From: an uncultured Alistipes sp.
GTDB taxonomy: Bacteria; Bacteroidota; Bacteroidia; Bacteroidales; Rikenellaceae
Length of the DNA stretch: 5,441 nucleotides
Reading direction: 5' to 3'
NCBI GenBank assembly: GCA_900768015.1
Contig: CAAGBI010000003.1
Location: forward strand, 1-5,441
Part shown: piece after piece, positions 1 to 3,567 of the stretch
Numbering within the stretch: the first letter of the stretch is position 1
Layout of the letters: every line of letters starts with the position of its first letter
Position numbers and translations under genes: made by a program
Notes under the pieces: model-generated
Told to the model about the DNA's origin: nothing
Database searches by the model: none
What the model saw: the letters and a program-made list of their open reading frames with translations, nothing else

Positions 1-498
1 ATACAGAGTGGAACGCACAAAGGAATGAAGCGAGGGTGGCTGATGGGCGGTAAGTGTAACGCCAACCGCGACCTCAAACTACAACCCATCCATCGCTACT
101 ACAAGCAATATCGTGACCGAGGCGTGGTGCAGTATGTAGGCATCGCAGTAGACGAGCCAAGGCGACTCGCTAGGATGCACGATAAAGGTTATATCCGCAA
201 GGTCAGTCTGCTGGAGAAGTATGGCTACACCGAAGCCGATGCCTGGCGCAAGTGTGAGGAGTACGGACTGCTCTCGCCAATATACCAGACCGCACATCGA
301 GGTGGGTGCTGGTTTTGCCCGAACTGCCGCATTCCCGTATTCTGCGACCTACGCAAAAAGCACCCGCACCTATGGCACGAATTGCAGATACTATCGAAGG
401 TGGAAAATAAGAGTTCCGAAGGGTTTGTCTATGGTCGTACATTCCCGCAAATTGAGCAAAAGATGGACGACTATGACAACACACAGCGACTATTCTAA
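1..498 (+). CDS. Phage-type phosphoadenosine phosphosulfate (PAPS) reductase family protein, C-terminal part (5' end outside window)
   Basis: The reading frame is open from base 1, giving 165 codons before the TAA at 496-498. The first in-frame ATG, at 25, falls inside the conserved region and is unlikely to be the true start. What is seen: a C-N-x-x-x-x-LK-x-x-PI segment (codons 19-29), like the (W)C-x-x-x-LK-x-x-P region of PAPS/APS reductases and DndC-like proteins; then a YVGIAVDEPRRL stretch; then GLLSPIY followed by GGCWFCPNC (Cys at codons 103, 106 and 109). The family binds a nucleotide through an SGGKDS-type PP-loop, which would lie upstream of the window. Cys19 with the CxxCxxC cluster could bind an Fe-S cluster or zinc; that is inference. 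Phage members of this family have no settled role. Sulfur transfer or nucleotide/DNA modification are possibilities. Family call is fairly secure, function is not. Confidence 0.75.
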   Translation: MQSGTHKGMKRGWLMGGKCNANRDLKLQPIHRYYKQYRDRGVVQYVGIAVDEPRRLARMHDKGYIRKVSLLEKYGYTEADAWRKCEEYGLLSPIYQTAHRGGCWFCPNCRIPVFCDLRKKHPHLWHELQILSKVENKSSEGFVYGRTFPQIEQKMDDYDNTQRLF

Positions 499-545
499 TA
501 CATTGAAAATAAAGCGCTTCATATGTTACAGATTCTTGCGAATTA

Positions 546-590
546 ACTTGCGTGTTCCAAAATGTGATGTTATGTTTGCACTACAATAAA
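546..590 (+). repeat. Promoter-containing direct repeat, copy 1
   Basis: This 45-base segment matches 2236-2280 at 41 of 45 positions with no gaps. The longest identical run is 21 bases (564-584) and covers the whole -7 box. The copies sit at matching places, just upstream of the genes at 622 and 2301. A 12-base match, TTGAAAATAAAG (503-514 and 2216-2227), lies further upstream in both, but copy 1 has 23 more bases between it and the repeat. The genes that follow are not similar, so the similarity is limited to the control region. Confidence 0.85.
547..578 (+). promoter_or_regulatory. Bacteroides-type promoter for the coiled-coil protein gene
   Basis: A CTTG at 547-550 serves as the -33 element. 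It is followed after 20 bases by TATGTTTG at 571-578, a full match to the Bacteroides -7 consensus TAnnTTTG. Transcription should start a few bases downstream, near 584-588, leaving a leader of about 35 bases before the ATG at 622. The element is nearly duplicated at 2237-2268, which supports it as a functional signal. A second CTTGCG at 535-540 precedes the one at 547-552 at a 12-base period. No clear terminator was seen between the stop at 498 and this promoter. Confidence 0.8.
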
Positions 591-621
591 GCAGAGTTAA
601 ACACTTAATACTGAATAGATT

Positions 622-1338
622 ATGACACGCAAAGAGAAACTTTTAGTTGAGATTTACAACCTTCGCAACCAGATAGCAGTGGTAAAGGGAGACAACCAGG
701 AAAATATCGACGAGCTGGTGCAGAGCTACAAGTTCCGAGATGAGGCAGCAGGTTGCAAGGAGTACGAACTCAAACTCCGCATCGAGGAGCTCAAGAAGAG
801 TCTTGAAAAGGCAAAGGTCGAGGCTGCACAGCAGGCGGCTGCCGATGCCTTCTACGCAACCGAAGAGGGTCAGGCATTCAAGCGCGAGTGCGAGGAGAAG
901 CGCATCCTGCTCGGTAATGAGTACGACTGCGCAGAGAGTGCAACCCTCGAACTTATCGAAAGCCACCTCCAGGCAACGCTCGGCAAGCAGTGGCGAGCAG
1001 GTCGCCTCTCAACAAGTTATGTGGAGTTTGCGGTAGTAGATGCCGATAACAAGCCAATCTTCGGTCAGAGCGTGTCGATCTACTATGAGAAGAAGTGCTG
1101 GCTGGGTGGCGAACGCTTCCAGATCAATGTAGGCACCTGCGGTAGCCACGACCTGCTCCCAGAGGAGCGCGGCTACACGATGGCTGATTTCTACATCGGC
1201 ATCGGTAAGCTCCATGCAAACACCGAGCTCCTCGAAACAATAAAGGATGCACTTTTCTACTACGCAGAACGCATCGCTGATATTCAGAAAGAGGTGCGTG
1301 AGTTGGACGAGCTGATCAAGAATCCAACACGCGCCTAA
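622..1338 (+). CDS. Unrecognised 238-residue coiled-coil protein
   Basis: I do not recognise this family. Residues about 1-75 are charged and helix-forming, with a heptad-like pattern (for example LRIEELKKSLEKAKVEAAQ) that suggests a coiled coil. A middle section (about 100-185) looks like mixed beta structure with aromatic and glycine-rich stretches (KCWLGGERFQINVGTCG). The last 40 residues are again helical (YAERIADIQKEVRELDELI). There is no signal peptide or membrane segment, so it is probably a cytoplasmic, possibly oligomeric protein. The ATG at 622 follows a Bacteroides-type promoter with a short leader and no Shine-Dalgarno. The first 12 bases, ATGACACGCAAA, are the same as those of the gene at 2530. 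It stands alone between its promoter and the inverted repeats at 1364-1421. A structural or DNA-associated accessory role is possible but not shown. Confidence 0.8.
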   Translation: MTRKEKLLVEIYNLRNQIAVVKGDNQENIDELVQSYKFRDEAAGCKEYELKLRIEELKKSLEKAKVEAAQQAAADAFYATEEGQAFKRECEEKRILLGNEYDCAESATLELIESHLQATLGKQWRAGRLSTSYVEFAVVDADNKPIFGQSVSIYYEKKCWLGGERFQINVGTCGSHDLLPEERGYTMADFYIGIGKLHANTELLETIKDALFYYAERIADIQKEVRELDELIKNPTRA

Positions 1339-1363
1339 ACGACAAACCTAACCCAGGTCTTCG

Positions 1364-1394
1364 CTGCCTGATGCAAGAACAAGCACGCAGGCAG
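1364..1394 (+). repeat. Inverted repeat upstream of, and overlapping, the main hairpin
   Basis: CTGCCTG (1364-1370) can pair perfectly with CAGGCAG (1388-1394), leaving a 17-base loop. The right arm uses G1394, which is also the first base of the stronger hairpin at 1394-1421. The two stems therefore abut, and the weaker one may stack on or compete with the stronger. It lies 25 bases after the stop of the coiled-coil gene. It may be part of a 3'-end structure. Confidence 0.4.
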
Positions 1395-1421
1395 GAGCCG
1401 ACTTCGCAAGAGGTCGGCTCC
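1394..1421 (+). terminator. GC-rich hairpin, possible terminator or 3'-end stem without U-tract
   Basis: GGAGCCGAC (1394-1402) and GTCGGCTCC (1413-1421) form a perfect 9-base-pair stem with a 10-base loop. It lies between the stop of the coiled-coil gene (1338) and the promoter of the acetyltransferase gene, where a transcript end is expected. The bases that follow (ACTCACTTGGG) contain no T-run, so it does not meet the usual Rho-independent definition. It could act as an mRNA-stabilising or processing stem, or as a weak terminator. Confidence 0.5.
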
Positions 1422-1458
1422 ACTCACTTGGGACGGTTGAAAATAGTGCTTAACTTGA

Positions 1459-1489
1459 GTTGTATTTTGACTATATTTTATTACCTTTG
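1459..1489 (+). promoter_or_regulatory. Bacteroides-type promoter for the CatA-like acetyltransferase gene
   Basis: A GTTG at 1459-1462 is followed after 19 bases by TACCTTTG at 1482-1489, which matches the -7 consensus TAnnTTTG. The spacer is AT-rich. The predicted start of transcription is near 1495, giving a leader of about 20 bases before the ATG at 1516. TTGAAAATA at 1437-1445 begins 45 bases upstream of the -7 box, the same distance as in the promoter at 2237. Apart from these elements this promoter is not a copy of the other two. Confidence 0.75.
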
Positions 1490-1515
1490 CGACCCTTTAT
1501 CAAAAAATTACAGCT

Positions 1516-2133
1516 ATGAGAGAGATAAATCCCCAAGAGACAACTCGTGCATACGCCTTCGAGATGTGGATGCAGGCACCCAATCCGATGGTTACATTTT
1601 TCAAGACACTCGATGTGTCACGCCTCGTGAAAATCAGCCGCAAGCGAGGGCTGAAATTCAATATGCTGATGTGTTATTGCATCGGTCGTGCCGCCTCGCA
1701 AGTCAAGGAGTTTTATCTGTTGCCCGTCGGCGACAAGTTGATGCAGTACGACACCATCGCTGTAAACTCCATTGTTGCCAACACAGCGGGCGAGGTGAGT
1801 TCGTGCGACCTGCCTTATAGTGATGATTTGGAGCAGTTCAACAGCGACTATCTGCACCTAACGAAGCAAGTGGCGGAGAGTTGCACCGACCACGACCTCT
1901 CGGCCGAGAGTATGGTCATCGGCACTTCGGCATTGGCGCAGTATGAAATTGATGGAGCGGTGGGTATGTATAGCGGCGTTTTCAATAATCCGTTTATGAT
2001 TTGGGGCAGATACAAGCGAGGGTTGTTTAAGACAACGCTGACCGTATCGTTCCAATTCCACCACACCCAGATGGACGGTGCTCACGCAGCAAAATTTCTT
2101 GACATCTTGCAGAGGGAGATTTACACTCTGTGA
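1516..2133 (+). CDS. CatA-like O-acetyltransferase (chloramphenicol acetyltransferase family)
   Basis: This 205-residue protein is close to the usual 210-220 residues of the trimeric CAT family, which uses acetyl-CoA to acetylate a hydroxyl group. The signature is FHHTQMDG at 181-188: His183 is the expected general base and Asp187 the structural aspartate of HHxxxDG. Other family-like stretches are NPMVTFFKTLDVSRL near 23-37, and NNPFMIWGRY at 156-165, equivalent to the P-x-x-x-x-G-K-Y segment. In a by-eye alignment the residue matching the oxyanion-stabilising Ser148 of classical CAT appears to be Gly147 (in YEIDGAV), so strong chloramphenicol acetylation is doubtful. The start is supported by the promoter 27 bases upstream and by the match to CAT length. 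It has its own promoter and terminator, as a cargo gene would. Family is secure; substrate is unknown. Confidence 0.88.
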   Translation: MREINPQETTRAYAFEMWMQAPNPMVTFFKTLDVSRLVKISRKRGLKFNMLMCYCIGRAASQVKEFYLLPVGDKLMQYDTIAVNSIVANTAGEVSSCDLPYSDDLEQFNSDYLHLTKQVAESCTDHDLSAESMVIGTSALAQYEIDGAVGMYSGVFNNPFMIWGRYKRGLFKTTLTVSFQFHHTQMDGAHAAKFLDILQREIYTL

Positions 2134-2156
2134 TCTTAATCTAATGGTAGAGTATT

Positions 2157-2188
2157 AAAATCCGAATTCGTGAGAGTTCGGATTTTTT
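2157..2188 (+). terminator. Rho-independent terminator after the acetyltransferase gene (probably bidirectional)
   Basis: AAAATCCGAA (2157-2166) pairs with TTCGGATTTT (2177-2186). Two more inner pairs, one of them a T-G wobble, reduce the loop to about 6 bases. The T-run reaches 2188. The hairpin begins 23 bases after the stop codon at 2131-2133. A-tracts on the left arm mean it could also stop transcription on the - strand. It separates the acetyltransferase unit from the promoter at 2237. Confidence 0.85.
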
Positions 2189-2235
2189 ATGCCGTTTATT
2201 CCAAATTACAAATAGTTGAAAATAAAGGGGATAAT

Positions 2236-2280
2236 ACTTGCGTGTTCCGAATAGTGATGTTATGTTTGCACTACGATAAA
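2236..2280 (+). repeat. Promoter-containing direct repeat, copy 2
   Basis: This is the second copy of the 45-base segment at 546-590, with four substitutions (2249, 2252, 2253 and 2275) and no gaps. It lies in the same orientation 1690 bases downstream, so the pair frames the coiled-coil gene and the acetyltransferase gene. The conserved TTGAAAATAAAG lies closer here, at 2216-2227. Confidence 0.85.
2237..2268 (+). promoter_or_regulatory. Bacteroides-type promoter for the four-gene small-protein operon
   Basis: CTTG at 2237-2240, a 20-base spacer and TATGTTTG at 2261-2268 reproduce the promoter at 547-578, including its spacing. Transcription should start near 2274-2278, about 25 bases before the ATG at 2301. 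No other promoter of this form was seen before the genes at 2530, 2959 and 3249, so they are probably co-transcribed from here. Confidence 0.8.
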
Positions 2281-2300
2281 CAACTAATACAGAGTGAATT

Positions 2301-2507
2301 ATGGAAAAGAGAATTAAGCAAATCCACAAGCAGCTCGACCGCCTTGAGCGCGAGTTTTTATGCAACAGCAATCGTATGAAATCGCTCTCGGATGAGGGTA
2401 TGCGCGGCTGCTCGGAGTATTGGCGCATCCACCGCGAAAGCGTGGCTATTAACGACCAGATACGCGACCTGCTCCAGGAGCTTTGGAAACTTCAAGATGA
2501 GGAATAA
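2301..2507 (+). CDS. Small coiled-coil protein of unknown function (68 residues)
   Basis: First gene of the small-protein operon. The sequence is almost wholly helix-forming and highly charged. A basic N-terminus (MEKRIKQIHKQLDRLEREF) and a C-terminal stretch (INDQIRDLLQELWKLQDEE) have leucine/isoleucine spacing typical of a short coiled coil or helical hairpin. One cysteine lies in each half. There is no membrane segment or signal peptide. It follows promoter copy 2 with a leader of about 25 bases and has no Shine-Dalgarno. The stop at 2505-2507 overlaps a possible alternative start (2497) of the next gene. It has the same broad character as the coiled-coil N-terminus of the protein at 622, which shares the promoter, but I see no clear residue-level homology. 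Function is not recognised. Confidence 0.75.
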   Translation: MEKRIKQIHKQLDRLEREFLCNSNRMKSLSDEGMRGCSEYWRIHRESVAINDQIRDLLQELWKLQDEE

Positions 2508-2529
2508 TAACATAAAGCAGACCACGACT

Positions 2530-2946
2530 ATGACACGCAAACAAGCAGCAGAGATAGCAAGACGCTACTACACATTCAACACTGGCGAGATGCCCAACGA
2601 GGTACACATCAGCATCTACAATATGGAAGATGGCATAGCCAAGTGTACGATCCCCGCAACACATCGAGGCGATGAAGTTATCTACGAGGTTGAGCTCAAC
2701 ACCATAGCCAACACAATCGTAATGAAGCGCATTGAGAACGAGAGACCCCTGGCAGACTTCTTGCGTACAGAAACACGCCTATCAACCCTCAATAAGGGCG
2801 ACAAGTTCCGCTTGGAAGGCGACTGCGTGGTGTACGCCTATTACGGAGCTTGTGAACGCTACGGAAGCCTTATGTACGGCTTCAGCCGAGTAGACAACAA
2901 CGAGCTATTCTGGCTCAGCAACGATGTAAATGTTTACCCACTATAA
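2530..2946 (+). CDS. Unrecognised 138-residue protein
   Basis: The frame is open further upstream, but the start is placed at the ATG at 2530. There a leader, ACCACGACTATG, matches those of the next two genes, and a methionine opens a plausible protein (MTRKQAAEIARRYY). An ATG at 2497 would add 11 residues and overlap the previous stop. The N-terminus looks helical, followed by beta-rich segments (EVHISIYNME, IAKCTIPATH, EVIYEVELN). The C-terminal half is aromatic and has a GDKFRLEGDCVVYAYYGACERYGSLMYGF stretch near 90-118, given here only to mark the region, suggesting a small beta-barrel-like fold. Two cysteines there (99 and 108) have no obvious metal motif. No known family is recognised. 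It shares its first 12 coding bases with the gene at 622. It ends 12 bases before the next gene, within the same operon. Confidence 0.75.
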   Translation: MTRKQAAEIARRYYTFNTGEMPNEVHISIYNMEDGIAKCTIPATHRGDEVIYEVELNTIANTIVMKRIENERPLADFLRTETRLSTLNKGDKFRLEGDCVVYAYYGACERYGSLMYGFSRVDNNELFWLSNDVNVYPL

Positions 2947-2958
2947 ACACCAACGACT

Positions 2959-3237
2959 ATGCTTAACAAGATAGAGAGATTTTTGGATAAGTTTCCAACC
3001 AACGCTACCAGCTGGCGTGAGGCAACAGATGAGGTGCGAGACCTGGCACAAGCATCACGCGAGATGCTGGATGAGTACGATGGTATTAAGGTCGAGGCGG
3101 TGGACTTCACCGCCACCCGCACACCTGCCGAGTGGAACACCAGGGCGCGAGAGGCAGTTATGCGCAACTACGATATGATGCGCCCACGCACACAGATGCT
3201 CTTCTTCGAGCGATTTGAAGATTGGTTTAACGCTTAA
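2959..3237 (+). CDS. Small acidic/helical protein of unknown function (92 residues)
   Basis: Third gene of the operon, 12 bases after the previous stop and 11 bases before the next start. The leader CCAACGACTATG supports the start at 2959. The protein is mostly helix-forming and rich in charged residues (WREATDEVRDLAQASREML at 19-37), with a central TATRTPAEWN segment (51-60). The C-terminus is aromatic (LFFERFEDWF, 81-90), which could be an interaction surface. There are no cysteines, signal peptide or membrane segment. I do not recognise the family. Its size and position are like those of phage accessory proteins, some of which bind and inhibit host proteins, but nothing in the sequence shows a target. 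Confidence 0.75.
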   Translation: MLNKIERFLDKFPTNATSWREATDEVRDLAQASREMLDEYDGIKVEAVDFTATRTPAEWNTRAREAVMRNYDMMRPRTQMLFFERFEDWFNA

Positions 3238-3248
3238 ATCACAACGAT

Positions 3249-3449
3249 ATGCACCAGACAAAACAGCAGCGCGAAAGTCCCTACAAGGTAGGACAGCGCA
3301 TCAGAATCATCCACCTCGAAGGCGAGGACAACCGCTACGATGGCAAGGAGGGAGTTATTGAGGATATAGATGCCATTGGCCAGCTCCATGGCACATGGGG
3401 CGGGTTGGCAATCATCCCCGAAGCCGACAAGTTCCAAGTCATCGGGTAA
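3249..3449 (+). CDS. DUF4314-like small protein
   Basis: Last gene of the operon, 66 residues. After a short polar N-terminus, residues 12-65 fit the pattern of DUF4314 proteins, which are found in phages and other mobile elements. The visible parts are KVGQRIRIIHLEGED, then GKEGVIEDIDAIGQLHGTW (the G-x-x-G-x-V-x-x-I-D-x-x-G-Q-x-H-x-x-W pattern), then LAIIPEADKFQVI. The short beta strands and turns suggest an SH3/KOW-like barrel. The biochemical role of the family is unknown to me. The leader ACAACGATATG resembles those of the two genes before it. A strong terminator follows 19 bases after the stop, closing the operon. The family assignment is from memory of the motif pattern. Confidence 0.72.
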   Translation: MHQTKQQRESPYKVGQRIRIIHLEGEDNRYDGKEGVIEDIDAIGQLHGTWGGLAIIPEADKFQVIG

Positions 3450-3468
3450 CATAACTCTTCTGTAGGTC

Positions 3469-3502
3469 AGCCGAGATCCAAAAGGGTCTCGGCTTCTTAT
3501 TT
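3469..3502 (+). terminator. Rho-independent terminator closing the small-gene operon
   Basis: AGCCGAGATCC (3469-3479) pairs with GGGTCTCGGCT (3484-3494) over 11 base pairs including one T-G wobble, with an AAAA loop (3480-3483). A T-rich tail (TCTTATTT, 3495-3502) follows. It begins 19 bases after the stop at 3449. The tail is interrupted by C and A, but the stem is strong. Transcription of the large gene at 3568 would need readthrough or a promoter not recognised here. Confidence 0.85.
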
Positions 3503-3567
3503 GTGTCGTAGTAAATTACTCCCTCAGATGGGGCGATGTCGATCTACCTTTACCACAAAAAGGGTAA

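Noticed and set aside
1..10. ATACAGAGTG at 1-10 repeated at 2287-2296
   Set aside because: A shared 10-mer is expected several times by chance in a window this size, and the two contexts (coding and leader) are unrelated.
1371..1820. 149-residue open frame across the 1364-1421 repeats and into the acetyltransferase gene
   Set aside because: It crosses a promoter and hairpin, and its second half is a shadow of the well-supported CatA-like gene.
2392..2529. Upstream extension of the 138-residue gene to an ATG at 2392
   Set aside because: The extension lies inside the 68-residue gene in another frame and has shadow-like composition. The leader motif at 2521 supports the start at 2530.
3545..3552. 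TACCTTTA just before the large gene, resembling a -7 box
   Set aside because: The last base of the consensus is wrong, no TTG lies 19-21 bases upstream, and the start of transcription would fall almost on the ATG.
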